The notes beneath the pieces are model-generated. The model saw only the letters and a program-made list of their open reading frames with translations. It searched no databases and had not been told where the DNA came from. Shown here piece after piece: positions 53,360-63,983 of a stretch of DNA of 64,000 bases. Source of the stretch: an uncultured Clostridium sp. (lineage in GTDB: Bacteria; Bacillota; Clostridia; TANB77; CAG-508); NCBI GenBank assembly GCA_947647595.1, contig CANSKZ010000004.1:1-64000 (forward strand), in the 5' to 3' direction. The position numbers were made by a program, and so were the translations under genes. Numbering within the stretch: the stretch's first letter is position 1; the number at the start of each line of letters is the position of its first letter.

Positions 53360-54497
53360 TTGTTAGATATTTCTAACAAAAAGAAGAGTATGAGTAATAA
53401 AGCTTTTGCTGCTAGCATTGTAATCATTTTAGTGGTTTCAATGGGGCCAATTTTGCTAGTATTGTTTTGGGATGAAGGTGGGAACAACGAAAGCAGTGTA
53501 CCAATTCCAACTTTAAGTTTTACCTTAAATACAGAAGAACCAAACCAAGAAGAAGTAACCGCTACAGTTGTAGCAAGAACGACAGATTCACAAGGAATTT
53601 TATCGATAACATTACCAGATAATTCTATTCAGTATCAAGATGTGATTGAGTATAAAATTACAGAAAACGGAAGCTATCAATTTGAAGTAGAAGCCAAGAA
53701 CGGTCAAAAAGATGTTGCACAACTAGAAGTGATGAATATCCGAGAAAATTCTCCAACGAATCCATATTTACCAAAGGGATTTTCTTATTTGGAAGGAGAG
53801 GTAGCCAATCGGATATGTCATTCAAGATGAAAAGGAAAATCAATACATATGGATTCCCGTAGAAAGGGATTCGTTGATGAGAAGTATGAAAGAAGATAAA
53901 CGCTGTAGTGATGAGGAAAATGAAATCAATCAATTTTTGGAAAGTGTCAACAAATATTGCGGTTTTTATATTGCTCGATACGAAGCCTCTTGTTTTAAAG
54001 AGAATGGTTCGAATCAATCAATGGCTGCTACCATGAAAAATAAATTGCCATGGACCAATGTTAACTATATAACAGCACAAGAAGCTTCCTTAGAATCTGC
54101 AAGTGGATTTGGATACGAAGATTGTAAGACAGCTATTATGAATAGTTATGCGTGGGATACTACATTGCAATGGCTGGATTTAAGTGTAGAGAATTATTCT
54201 ACTAATTTAAGTTATGGAAATTATTCAGGAGAATTATTTTATACAGGAGCTACAGTAACGGACAGGATTAATAAAGTTTGTGATATAGCAGGAAATATAA
54301 AAGAGTGGACAAGTGAAAGGTATGCAGAAGAAGAACATTCGAAAGAGATGAGAGTGGTTAGAGGTGGAAGTTATAAATTAAGTAGAACTGCTAATGGTCG
54401 AACTGTTTATGATTCTTCTGAAGCAGAAATAAATTTAGGATTTAGAATGATTTTATACCGAATCGTTGAAAATACAATGAAGGAAGAAATAAACTAA
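53360..54497 (+). CDS. Membrane-anchored formylglycine-generating-enzyme-like (SUMF1) protein, read with one +1 shift
   Basis: Start uncertain: gaaaggag at 53351 is too close to TTG 53360; ATG 53390 is an alternative. One membrane helix (IVIILVVSMGPILLVLFW), a beta-rich spacer (about 50-130), then an FGE-like domain: YIWIPVERDS, GFYIARYEAS, WTNVNYITAQEAS, VCDIAGNIKEWTSE, VVRGGSYKLSR, LGFRMILY. CGG at 53810 follows AAT; skipping the C gives EGEVANGYVIQDEKENQYIW and joins spacer to domain. About 378 residues. FGE-like domains often serve only as binding folds; catalytic cysteines are not obvious. Upstream neighbour of essC. Confidence 0.7.
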
Positions 54498-54535
54498 ATA
54501 GGAAAAAGAATAAATTAAATGAGGTGTGGATATAG

Positions 54536-57500
54536 ATGATTGTTACAATGATTGGAAAAAATTCCTTAAATAAATTAGTTTTGCCCCATAAACCAATGGG
54601 AAATTATTGGTTATATGATAAGACAACAGAAGATGAAAGAAAATTAGTTAATATTGAAGCTATTGATGGAAAATGGCAACTTGTCAGTAATAGTCATTCT
54701 GTTATTATCAATCAAAAAAATATAGAAATTTGTGGAAATAAAATAAAAATTTTAAATCGTGAAAAGAATATCAGCCGAATGATTTTAAAAGAGTATGGAT
54801 TTTATTGGATTAAAGTAAAAGAGGAAGATTTGCCTTATTTATTATATTATGCTCCAATTTATGAACCTCATTATTTACACTTGAGAATGAAAAAAGAGTT
54901 CGAAATTTTAATCGGTAGGGATAAGAAAAAAAATCATATCTTAATCAATAATGCTTTATTAAGTCCAATTCATGCAAAATTGTATCGACAAAATGGTAAG
55001 TGGATGGTACAAAATTTCAATAAAATGTATCATACTTACGTAAACGATAAACTTGTATCGGAACAAACAATGACGCTTCAAAATGGTGACGTTGTCTTTA
55101 TTTTAGGCATTAAAATAATGGTTATGGGAAGTGAAATTTTTATTAGTAATCCTTCGCAAAAAGTGAAATACAATAGCAATTATTTTACCTTAATCAAGAC
55201 GAGTCCTGCTATTTTAAAAAAACAAGATGAAGAAATGGTGTTAGAAGGAGATGAATCTAATTATTTTTCAAGACCTCCTAGGATGTTGAAAGCGTTAAAA
55301 GAAAAAAACATTAAAATTGAAAGACTGCAAAAAGAAACGAAAGAAAAAGGGTTACCAATTATTTTGCTCATGGGAACGATGCTTTCTTTTGCGGTTATGA
55401 CACTTGTTTCCATTATACAGACATTAGATAGTTTTATACAAGGGCAAGTGAACAAAAAAAATACACTTTTTACGTTAATTATGTCTGGTGTTATGTTATT
55501 GAGTTCTTTACTTTTTCCATTGCTTACACAACAATATACAACCAATCAAGAAAAAAAGAGTAAAGCAGAACAAAAAAGAAGATATAAAAATTATCTTGAA
55601 GATAAATTAAAAATCATTGAGGAAGAATTAGTCGAAAGTAGGAATATTCTTTCGGAAGTTTATCCTTCTAATCAAGAATGCTTTGGTATTATCGGAAAGA
55701 AAGATGTCAGATTATGGGAGAGAAAAGAAAGTGATAGAGACTTTTTAATGGTTCGATTAGGAATCGGAGATATTCCATCTAATTTAGAAATAGACATTCC
55801 TCCCAAAGAAGAAAGCTTTGAAGAACAAAGTGGAGAATTCGAAGAATTAGTCGAACAATGTGTTGAACAAGCAAAATTGATAAAAGATGCGCCAGTATTA
55901 CTATCTTTTGCTCACAAAAAAGTTGTTGCAATGATTACCAATCATGACAAAGATAAATTCAAATTGATTCAAAATATCTTATTACAATTAGTTACTTTTC
56001 ACAGTTATGATGAACTAAAATTAGTGTTTTTGCTAAAAAATAATGGAAGTAGAGACTGGGATTTCGCTAAAATGTTACCGCATACTTGGAATGGGATTAA
56101 AGATTTTAGATTTTTTGCCTATAATTATACAAAAATGAAAGAAATATCACAATTTTTAAATACAGAATTAAACAAGAGAAAGGCACAAGAGGAAGGTCAA
56201 GAGTCAGAAAATAAAAGCGGTATTCCACATTATTTAATTATTATAGAAGATTATAAAATGGTAGAAAATTTGACAATTATTAATGAAATTTTAAAATCAG
56301 AAAACAACATGGGATTCAGTTTATTTATTATAACTAATCATATGAATTATTTACCAAATGAATGTGAAACCTTTATTACATTGGATTCTGGAAAGGGGAT
56401 TTTATTGGATTCTCAAAATTCTACAGAAAATGAAATAGCGTTTAGGTTAGAAGAAAATGGAAATTTGCCTTTTGATGATATTAGTCGAGTTTTGTTTAAT
56501 ATTCCAATTAAGTATACAGAGGAGAAAGAAATGTTACTTCCAAGCAGTTATAATTTTTTGGAAATGTTTAAGGTTGGTTGTATTGAACAATTGAATATAC
56601 TAGATAGATGGAAGAAAAACGATTCTACGATTTCGCTTGCAGCACCACTTGGTGTTGATGGATATGGGAGCCTTATCGAATTAGATATTCATGAAAAATT
56701 TCATGGACCACATGGTTTAATTGCTGGTTCAACTGGTTCTGGAAAGAGTGAGTTTATTATTACGTATATCCTATCCTTAGCAATTAATTATCATCCAGAT
56801 GATGTGACATTTGTCTTAATTGACTATAAAGGTGGTGGATTAACAGGTGCTTTTCAAAAACCAGATATCCAATTACCGCATTTAGTGGGAACGATTACCA
56901 ATATTGATAAAAGTGGTTTACAACGTTCTTTAGAGTCCATTGAAAGTGAATTAAAAAGAAGGCAAATTGAATTTAATGAAGCCAAAATTACAACAAATGA
57001 AAGTACAATGGATATTTATAAATATCAAAAATATTATCATCAAGGAGCACTTGAAAAGCCAATTTCACATTTATTTATTATCAGTGATGAGTTTGCCGAA
57101 TTAAAAGAACAAGAACCAGAATTTATTGATCAATTGGTCAGTATTGCTAGAATTGGTCGTAGTTTGGGGATTCATTTAATATTGGCTACGCAAAAGCCAT
57201 CAGGTGTTGTAAACGATCAAATTCGTAGTAACTCTAAATTTGGAATTTGTTTAAAAGTACAATCTCCATCAGATAGTCAAGATATTATTGGCATTGGAGA
57301 TGGTGCTAAATTAAAGGGAGCAGGACAGTTTTATTTAAAAGTTGGTAATGATGACTATTTAGCATTAGGACAGGCAGCGTGGGCTGGTGCTAAATATTAT
57401 CCATCAAATGAAGTAAAAAAAGAATACGATAATTCCGTAGAATTTATTTCAAGTACAGGAATGATTTTGAAAAAAGTGGATGATGAAGTAAAACGATCAG

Positions 57501-59170
57501 AAGAATGTAAGGGGGAACAAATAACTAATATTGTTAATTATTTATGTGAATTGGCAGAAAAAGAAAATATTAAGGAACAACAATTATGGTTAGAGAATAT
57601 TCCTGAGACAATATATCTAACAGATACACGAGAGAAATATCATGTAGAAAACGAAAGAAATGTGATTAAGGCTGTTATAGGAGAGTATGATAATCCATCT
57701 AAACAAATACAAAATGTTGAAATTCTAGACTTTTCAAACAATGGAAATGTCATTGTTTATGGAAACGCAAAAAGTGGTAAAGAAACATTAATTGGAACAC
57801 TAATTTATGATTTTATAACAAATTATACACCAGATGAACTGAATCTTTATATTCTTGATTTTGGTAGTGAAGCCATGAAAGTATTTAAAAAAGCGCCACA
57901 GGTCGGTGATATTATATTTGCAAGTGAAGAAGAAAAATTAATTAGATTTTTTGGCATGTTACAAGATGAAATCATAGAAAGAAAAGAAATATTATCTGAC
58001 TATAATGGTGATTATAAATTATATTTAAATAAAACCGAAGGTACGATGCCAACTTTTGTGATTATTTTAAATAATTATGAAACATATTTAGAAAACTATG
58101 AAATGAAATTTGATGAGTTATTTGAAATATTAATCAGAGAAGGTGAAAAGTGTGGAATTTACTTTTTGCTGACGGTTTCAAGTGCTTCTTCTATTCGTTA
58201 TCGAATGGGACAAAATTTCCGACAAAAAATAGCCCTACAAATGAATACAGATGATGAATTATCTAATATTTTTGATCGTATTGGCAAAAAAAGAGCTTCT
58301 AAATTATTTGGTAGAGGAATTATTAATATAGAAGAAGATTACTTTGAATTTCAAACAGCAAAGATTTGTGAGCCAAACGTTTGGAACGAAGTAATTATGA
58401 AACAAATAGAAGAACTTAACAAAACCTATAAAAATAGAGCAAGAGCGATTCCTACTATCCCAGAAGTTGTTTCAATGGAACATGTAAAAAATGCCATTAC
58501 TACAATGGCTAAAGTACCAATTGGCATCACACAGAAAAATTTAAGAATTAGTACATATAACTTAAATACAAATCTGATAACCATGATTGCAACTAGAGAT
58601 CAAACAGAAGATATAATAGATTTTATTGCTAGTTTTATAGAAGTTTTTTTTACTATGCCAGAAACGAATCTGGAAGTTTTTGATGCGGATCATATATTCG
58701 ATGTTGAAGAAAATTTGAAAGAAAAACAGAATGCTCTTTACGAATTTTTAAATCAATCCGAAGGAGAAATCAATGATACAGTCTGCCTAATTATTGGATT
58801 GCGAAATTTTATAGAAATATTAGAAGATGAAGATATCAATGATGAGGATGAGGATGAAGATAGAGATGTATTCTTGGAATATCTCGAAAATGCGGAAAAT
58901 TCACAAAAATGTAAAGTGATTGTGATTGATAATGATTCAAACCTAGAAGAATACGAAGATTCCGATTGGTTTGAGAAATATATTACCCAAAATTATGGTA
59001 TTTGGATTGGAAATGGAGCTGAGTCACAAAGATTGATTGAAGTAACAGATGAATCACATGATTTTACAGATGATTGTGGTCCAACTTATGGTTACGTTAT
59101 TAAAAAAGGAAAACCTACCTTAATAAAAGTATTAGGGATGGAAGAAAAGGATGAAGAGGAAGATGAATAA
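54536..59170 (+). CDS. essC: Type VII secretion ATPase EssC/YukB
   Basis: 1544 residues. FHA-like domain(s) at the N-terminus (about 110-200, EILIGRDKKKNHILINNALL), two membrane helices (about 273-297 and 310-335), then FtsK/SpoIIIE-type ATPase domains: domain 1 with Walker A GSTGSGKSE (about 731) and Walker B LFIISDEFAEL, domain 2 with Walker A-like GNAKSGKET (about 1076) and Walker B-like FVIILNN, and a degenerate third domain ending in an acidic tail. It is the motor and substrate receptor of type VIIb secretion. Intact over 1544 codons with no in-frame CGG. essA, essB and esaA are not seen nearby. Confidence 0.9.
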   Translation: MIVTMIGKNSLNKLVLPHKPMGNYWLYDKTTEDERKLVNIEAIDGKWQLVSNSHSVIINQKNIEICGNKIKILNREKNISRMILKEYGFYWIKVKEEDLPYLLYYAPIYEPHYLHLRMKKEFEILIGRDKKKNHILINNALLSPIHAKLYRQNGKWMVQNFNKMYHTYVNDKLVSEQTMTLQNGDVVFILGIKIMVMGSEIFISNPSQKVKYNSNYFTLIKTSPAILKKQDEEMVLEGDESNYFSRPPRMLKALKEKNIKIERLQKETKEKGLPIILLMGTMLSFAVMTLVSIIQTLDSFIQGQVNKKNTLFTLIMSGVMLLSSLLFPLLTQQYTTNQEKKSKAEQKRRYKNYLEDKLKIIEEELVESRNILSEVYPSNQECFGIIGKKDVRLWERKESDRDFLMVRLGIGDIPSNLEIDIPPKEESFEEQSGEFEELVEQCVEQAKLIKDAPVLLSFAHKKVVAMITNHDKDKFKLIQNILLQLVTFHSYDELKLVFLLKNNGSRDWDFAKMLPHTWNGIKDFRFFAYNYTKMKEISQFLNTELNKRKAQEEGQESENKSGIPHYLIIIEDYKMVENLTIINEILKSENNMGFSLFIITNHMNYLPNECETFITLDSGKGILLDSQNSTENEIAFRLEENGNLPFDDISRVLFNIPIKYTEEKEMLLPSSYNFLEMFKVGCIEQLNILDRWKKNDSTISLAAPLGVDGYGSLIELDIHEKFHGPHGLIAGSTGSGKSEFIITYILSLAINYHPDDVTFVLIDYKGGGLTGAFQKPDIQLPHLVGTITNIDKSGLQRSLESIESELKRRQIEFNEAKITTNESTMDIYKYQKYYHQGALEKPISHLFIISDEFAELKEQEPEFIDQLVSIARIGRSLGIHLILATQKPSGVVNDQIRSNSKFGICLKVQSPSDSQDIIGIGDGAKLKGAGQFYLKVGNDDYLALGQAAWAGAKYYPSNEVKKEYDNSVEFISSTGMILKKVDDEVKRSEECKGEQITNIVNYLCELAEKENIKEQQLWLENIPETIYLTDTREKYHVENERNVIKAVIGEYDNPSKQIQNVEILDFSNNGNVIVYGNAKSGKETLIGTLIYDFITNYTPDELNLYILDFGSEAMKVFKKAPQVGDIIFASEEEKLIRFFGMLQDEIIERKEILSDYNGDYKLYLNKTEGTMPTFVIILNNYETYLENYEMKFDELFEILIREGEKCGIYFLLTVSSASSIRYRMGQNFRQKIALQMNTDDELSNIFDRIGKKRASKLFGRGIINIEEDYFEFQTAKICEPNVWNEVIMKQIEELNKTYKNRARAIPTIPEVVSMEHVKNAITTMAKVPIGITQKNLRISTYNLNTNLITMIATRDQTEDIIDFIASFIEVFFTMPETNLEVFDADHIFDVEENLKEKQNALYEFLNQSEGEINDTVCLIIGLRNFIEILEDEDINDEDEDEDRDVFLEYLENAENSQKCKVIVIDNDSNLEEYEDSDWFEKYITQNYGIWIGNGAESQRLIEVTDESHDFTDDCGPTYGYVIKKGKPTLIKVLGMEEKDEEEDE

Positions 59171-59414
59171 AATATTAGTAAAATTATATATTCCGACAAT
59201 TGGCAGAGAATATAATATTTGGATACCAATTAACAGAAGAATTCATAATGTCATTCGATTAATTGTAAAAGGACTGAAAGAATTAACAGAAGGTGAATAT
59301 TGCCCCAAAATGATGCCATTATTATACAACAGACAAACAGCGTTAGCATACGATATCAATATGACGATAAGAGAAGCAAGAATAAAAAATGGTTCAGAGA
59401 TTGTTTTATTGTAG
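59151..59414 (+). CDS. YukD/EsaB-like ubiquitin-fold protein
   Basis: 87 residues (ATG 59163 is an alternative start); overlaps essC by 20 bases, so the two are coupled. Pattern VKLYIPTIGREYNIWIPINR, then NGSEIVLL at the end fits a beta-grasp fold like YukD/EsaB, a small cytosolic component of type VIIb systems. Confidence 0.75.
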   Translation: MKRKMNKILVKLYIPTIGREYNIWIPINRRIHNVIRLIVKGLKELTEGEYCPKMMPLLYNRQTALAYDINMTIREARIKNGSEIVLL

Positions 59415-59544
59415 TTTAGAATAATGTCAAAATTTGCGATGATTTTATCCTCCAAAACTTCAAATTTCTTTCTTTAAATGCTTGAAAAAAAAATGAATAT
59501 GGTATATAGTAATAATATTATTATAAAATACAAGGAGGAATCAA

Positions 59545-60147
59545 ATGATAGAAAATAGTTTAGTACCTTACGTAATCGAGCAAACAAGCAGAGGAGAAAG
59601 GTCATACGATATTTTTTCAAGATTATTAAAAGATAGAATTATATTTTTAGCAGAAGATGTAAATTCTGCATCAGCAAGTTTAGTAGTAGCACAATTGTTA
59701 TTTTTGGAGTCAGAGGATCCAGATAAGGAAATTTCTTTATATATCAATAGTCCAGGTGGTTCGATTACCGATGGAATGGCGATTGTGGATACGATTAATT
59801 ATATTAAATGCCCTGTATCGACGATTTGTATTGGAATGGCAGCTAGTATGGGAGCTGTTTTATTGGCATCTGGTGCAAAAGGAAAACGTTTTGCAACACC
59901 AAATGCTGAAATTTTAATTCATCAACCATTAATTGGTGGTGGCGGACTTTCTGGTCAAACAACAGAAATTAAAATTCATGCTGACCACATGGTTCGAACC
60001 AGAGAAAAATTGAATAAATTATTAAGTGACAGAACAGGTCAAAGTCTAGAAACCATTCAAAATGACACAGAAAGAGATAACTATATGACAGCACAGCAAG
60101 CGTTAGAATATGGTTTGATTGATGGAATCTTAGATAAGAGAAATTAG
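59545..60147 (+). CDS. clpP: ATP-dependent Clp protease proteolytic subunit
   Basis: 200 residues. Catalytic serine in [11 protein letters not shown], histidine in [13 protein letters not shown], aspartate in [15 protein letters not shown]. Forms the protease chamber that works with ClpX, encoded 12 bases downstream. Aaggagg site. Confidence 0.96.
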   Translation: MIENSLVPYVIEQTSRGERSYDIFSRLLKDRIIFLAEDVNSASASLVVAQLLFLESEDPDKEISLYINSPGGSITDGMAIVDTINYIKCPVSTICIGMAASMGAVLLASGAKGKRFATPNAEILIHQPLIGGGGLSGQTTEIKIHADHMVRTREKLNKLLSDRTGQSLETIQNDTERDNYMTAQQALEYGLIDGILDKRN

Positions 60148-60159
60148 GAGGGCTTAGGA

Positions 60160-61458
60160 ATGCCAAAAACACAAGATCGAAATATAAAATGTTCTTTTTG
60201 TGGGAAACCACAAGAAGTTGTAAAAAAAATAATTGCTGGACCAAGTGGTGTATTTATTTGTGATGAATGTGTTGGGCTATGCCAAGATATCATCGAGGAA
60301 GAAGTGTATGATGAAGAAGAAATCGTTGAACAAATCGAAATGCCAACACCAGCTGAAATTAAGAAAATTCTAGATGAATATGTAATTGGGCAAGAAGAAG
60401 CAAAGAAAACTTTGTCTGTTGCCGTTTATAACCATTATAAAAGAATCAATAATTTAGAATTTATGGATGATGTAGAAATTCAGAAAAGTAATATTTTGTT
60501 GCTTGGACCAACTGGTTGCGGAAAAACGCTTCTTGCTCAAACGTTGGCGAAAATTCTAAATGTGCCATTTGCCATAGCAGATGCAACTACGTTAACAGAA
60601 GCAGGTTATGTTGGAGAAGATGTTGAAAATATTCTTTTAAAATTATTGCAAGCTGCCAATTTCGATACGGAAAAGGCACAAAAAGGAATTATTTATATTG
60701 ATGAAATTGACAAAATTACAAGAAAATCTGAAAACCCATCCATTACAAGAGATGTGAGCGGAGAAGGCGTTCAGCAGGCTTTGTTAAAAATCATTGAAGG
60801 AACTGTGGCTTCGGTTCCACCACAAGGAGGAAGAAAACATCCACATCAAGAATTTTTACAGATTGACACTTCGAATATTTTATTTATCTGTGGAGGAGCA
60901 TTTGAAGGCTTGGAGCATATTATCAAAGAACGAGTGGGTCAAAAATCAATGGGATTTGGAGCTAAAATCGAAAGTAAAAAAGATATAAATAAAACTGAAA
61001 TTTTTAAATCTTTATTGCCACAGGATTTATTAAAATTTGGACTTATTCCAGAATTCGTAGGAAGACTTCCAATTACAGCCACATTAGATGGTTTAACAAG
61101 AGAAGCGTTGATTGATATTGTGACAAAACCAAAAAATGCACTTGTAAAACAATATAAAAAATTAGTCGAATTAGATGGTGTCGAATTGGAATTCGAGCCA
61201 GATGCTCTAGAAGTCATTGTAGATAAAGCAATTGAAAGAAATACAGGTGCAAGAGGTTTGCGTTCAATTATTGAAGAAATCATGCGAGATGTTATGTATG
61301 ATATTCCGTCCAATGAAAAAATCGTAAAATGTATGATTACGAAAGAGACCGTGCAATCAAAAGAGCAACCTAAATTGGAGATTGACGAAAATAAAAAACG
61401 TGAACCAATCAAGCATAAGAAGAAGTTGAAAACTGCCAAAAAAGAAGAAACTGCCTAA
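60160..61458 (+). CDS. clpX: ATP-dependent Clp protease ATPase subunit ClpX
   Basis: 432 residues. N-terminal C4 zinc finger (CSFCGKPQ ... CDECVGLC), Walker [16 protein letters not shown], Walker [11 protein letters not shown], sensor motif [11 protein letters not shown] and [13 protein letters not shown]. Unfolds substrates for ClpP. Lys-rich tail. Intact. Confidence 0.96.
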   Translation: MPKTQDRNIKCSFCGKPQEVVKKIIAGPSGVFICDECVGLCQDIIEEEVYDEEEIVEQIEMPTPAEIKKILDEYVIGQEEAKKTLSVAVYNHYKRINNLEFMDDVEIQKSNILLLGPTGCGKTLLAQTLAKILNVPFAIADATTLTEAGYVGEDVENILLKLLQAANFDTEKAQKGIIYIDEIDKITRKSENPSITRDVSGEGVQQALLKIIEGTVASVPPQGGRKHPHQEFLQIDTSNILFICGGAFEGLEHIIKERVGQKSMGFGAKIESKKDINKTEIFKSLLPQDLLKFGLIPEFVGRLPITATLDGLTREALIDIVTKPKNALVKQYKKLVELDGVELEFEPDALEVIVDKAIERNTGARGLRSIIEEIMRDVMYDIPSNEKIVKCMITKETVQSKEQPKLEIDENKKREPIKHKKKLKTAKKEETA

Positions 61459-61467
61459 GGAGGAATG

Positions 61468-61989
61468 ATGGAATTTTTAGAATTAGCTAAAAGTAGATAT
61501 TCTTGTCGAAAATTTTTAGATAAAGAAGTAGAAAAGGAAAAAATTGAAATTGTGTTAGAGGCAGGAAGATTAGCACCAACGGCTTGCAATTTTCAACCAC
61601 AACGAATTTTGGTGATAACCGATAAAGATACAATCAATGAATTGAAAGAATGTACTAGATTTACGTTTGATGCACCAGTTATTTTGGTTGTATGTTACGA
61701 AAAGGAAGAATCGTGGAAAAGAAAATACGATGGGCAGGATGAGGGAATAGTGGATAGCAGTATTGTTTCTACACATATGATGTTACAAATTACGGAATTG
61801 GGCTTAGGTTCAACATGGGTTGCTTCCTTTGATCCAAGTAAAGCAAGAGAGATTTTGAATATTCCAGATAATTTGGAAATTGTGAATTTATTGCCATTTG
61901 GTTATCCAGCAGAAGAGGGACTACCAAGTGATATGCATGAAAAGAGAAAAACAATGAATGAATTAGTTTGGTGGAATTCTTTCGGTTAA
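61468..61989 (+). CDS. Nitroreductase-family flavoprotein
   Basis: 173 residues; ATG 61468 fits aaggagg spacing better than ATG 61465. FMN-binding pattern LAKSRYSCRKFLDKEVEKEK, EAGRLAPTACNFQPQRILVI, and GLGSTWVASFDPSKAREIL, ending LLPFGYPAEEG. NAD(P)H-dependent oxidoreductase with unknown substrate. Confidence 0.85.
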   Translation: MEFLELAKSRYSCRKFLDKEVEKEKIEIVLEAGRLAPTACNFQPQRILVITDKDTINELKECTRFTFDAPVILVVCYEKEESWKRKYDGQDEGIVDSSIVSTHMMLQITELGLGSTWVASFDPSKAREILNIPDNLEIVNLLPFGYPAEEGLPSDMHEKRKTMNELVWWNSFG

Positions 61990-62036
61990 ATAGTAATTTT
62001 AAATTAAAATTTACCCCCTTAAATATTAGTCGTGAT

Positions 62037-62074
62037 TAGCAGAGAGTCGTTGCGTTTGCAATGACTCTCTGTTG
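62037..62074. terminator. Bidirectional terminator
   Basis: cagagagtcgttgc with gcaatgactctctg, 4-base loop, then a T-rich tail; lies between converging genes. Confidence 0.8.
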
Positions 62075-62957
62075 TTATATAATTAAAGTTTTCATATCTG
62101 TTGGCAAGTTTACATTGAAATTCATTTGTTGATTGGTAAGTGGATGAACAAATGAAATTTGATAAGCATGCAAAGCCTGACGAGTAATTAATTTTGATTC
62201 AGTTCCATATAAAGTATCTCCTAAAATAGGATGCCCAATATATTTAGAATGGACACGAATTTGATGCGTGCGTCCAGTTTCTAATCTAAATTCGACAAGA
62301 CAATAATTTTCATAATTTTGAATCAGTTTATAATGAGTAATGGCGGTTTGACCATTTGGATTAATTTCACGTTCAATGATACTGCCTTCTTTACGAGAAA
62401 TTGGAGCATTGATTGTGCCCAAAGAATGCTTTTTATCTAAATTGCCCGATAAAATTGCCCAATAATATTTCTGGAAAGTATGGTTTGCCATTTGCCTGAT
62501 TAAATTTTCTTGGATATATTCATTTTTAGCAAAAATAACAATTCCGAGTTGTATTTTTATCCAGACGATTCACTGGACGGATTTTGGTAAAAATATGATT
62601 TTGTTCAAAATAATTTTGAACACCGTTTGAAAGACTGTCTGTAAAATGTGCCATAGAGGGATGAACAGGAATATTAGCTGGTTTGTTAATAATCAGCATA
62701 GTTTCATCTTCAAAAACAATTTCTAAATTCATTGGAATTGGTACAATATTTTGACTTTTTTCTTTAAAAGAAATATCAACATAAACGGTATCATTGTGTT
62801 GCACTTCTGTATGGAGAAAGGCATTTTTTTTGTTTAAAAAAATTTTTTGTTCTCGTTTTAATTTTAAAAGAAGTCGATCAGAAATGTGAAAATGGCATTT
62901 TAGTACTTCTTTGACAGTTCTGTATTTAGTTGATTTGATTTTATATTCTAGTTTCAT
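62075..62957 (-). CDS. RluA-family pseudouridine synthase, read with one +1 shift
   Basis: An S4-like N-terminal part (KCHFHISDRLLLKLKREQKI) precedes the pseudouridine synthase domain. The catalytic aspartate is in RPVNRLDKNTTG. The CGG at 62546-62544 (minus strand, after ACT) breaks the frame right after this motif; skipping the C gives NTTGIVIFAKNEYIQENLIR, the standard continuation, then RLETGRTHQIRVHSKYIGHP and GDTLYG. 293 residues. The shift lies on the opposite strand from the others yet has the same codon phase. Confidence 0.87.
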
Positions 62958-63055
62958 AATAAAAATAGGATATCATAAAAGAAAGAGGTTTGCAAGAAAG
63001 TGTGAAGAGAGAGTTTACTTTTTGGTGCCTTTTTAAATGAAATTGACAAAATTGG

Positions 63056-63955
63056 CTAATCAATTAAGTTTAATATTTCTTTTGCAAGATGTATATTGTA
63101 TAAAATTTGATTTTTATCGTGTTTATTTTTAGTATAACATATTATTTTTTCTATGATATAAACATACAAAGCTTCTAAAATTAATTTTTTGTCTTCACTA
63201 AAATATTGTGAAACCAAATGGATAATTTTAGAAGTTTTGTTTTCTTCTGATGCGTCGTTTTCTAATTCAGACCTTATAAATTGTGTGCATTCAAAAACTC
63301 TTTCTCCGATAATTCCATGCGGGTCAATTGCTTTCCAACCTGTTTGTGTTTTTAAAATGTTTTTGTGATGTAAATCGTTATGTAAAATATATTTTGGTAA
63401 ATGCATGGTTTGTATTTTATGATAAATTTGATTTGCAGTATCAATCATCCATAAAATATCGGTAAAAAGAATTTTATTTTCAAAAGCATAATGAAATCTT
63501 TTGTTTAAAATATTTTCAAAAGTTTCAAATGATTCTTTACCAGTTGCTTGAATCAAAAGACCATTCGCTAATTTAGAAAAAATTTTTACTCTTTCTTCTA
63601 AGTTGTCTAAATTTTTTAAGGAATAACCTGGCGAAATTTTTTCCAATACTTGAACTTTATCAGTGGAAGAAGAATAATAAGTTTTTGCAACATAACTGTG
63701 GGAATATTGTTGCATAATATCAATTTCATGAGAAAGACCAGGTGTTCCTATTTTCAAAACTACATCACCATATAAATCGCATTTTGCAAATAGAACAAGA
63801 TTTATACTTAAATTTTCGATTAATTCGATATGTTCTAGATTAAATTTTTTCTGATATTTTTCTATTAGAGTAGGGATGTTTTCTAACCATTTTTTTCCAG
63901 TTTCGCCATATCGATTGATTATTTTTATTTTAAAATTATCGGGTAATTCTAACAT
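63056..63955 (-). CDS. APH-like kinase (streptomycin/hydroxyurea phosphotransferase family)
   Basis: 299 residues. C-terminal kinase motifs LHNDLHHKNIL (catalytic aspartate) and WKAIDPHGIIGERVFE (metal-binding DPH/G) match the APH_6_hur family of antibiotic kinases. The N-terminal lobe has VVLKIGTPG and LEKISPGYSL. True substrate unknown; a resistance role cannot be inferred from sequence alone. Intact, no in-frame CGG. Confidence 0.75.
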   Translation of the reverse strand: MLELPDNFKIKIINRYGETGKKWLENIPTLIEKYQKKFNLEHIELIENLSINLVLFAKCDLYGDVVLKIGTPGLSHEIDIMQQYSHSYVAKTYYSSSTDKVQVLEKISPGYSLKNLDNLEERVKIFSKLANGLLIQATGKESFETFENILNKRFHYAFENKILFTDILWMIDTANQIYHKIQTMHLPKYILHNDLHHKNILKTQTGWKAIDPHGIIGERVFECTQFIRSELENDASEENKTSKIIHLVSQYFSEDKKLILEALYVYIIEKIICYTKNKHDKNQILYNIHLAKEILNLID

Positions 63956-63983
63956 GATAAAAATCCTTTCATAAACTATTTCT

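Noticed and set aside
60939..61439. Minus-strand open frame of 166 codons inside clpX
   Set aside because: Shadow of clpX with low-complexity Ser/Ile/Phe content and no start signal.
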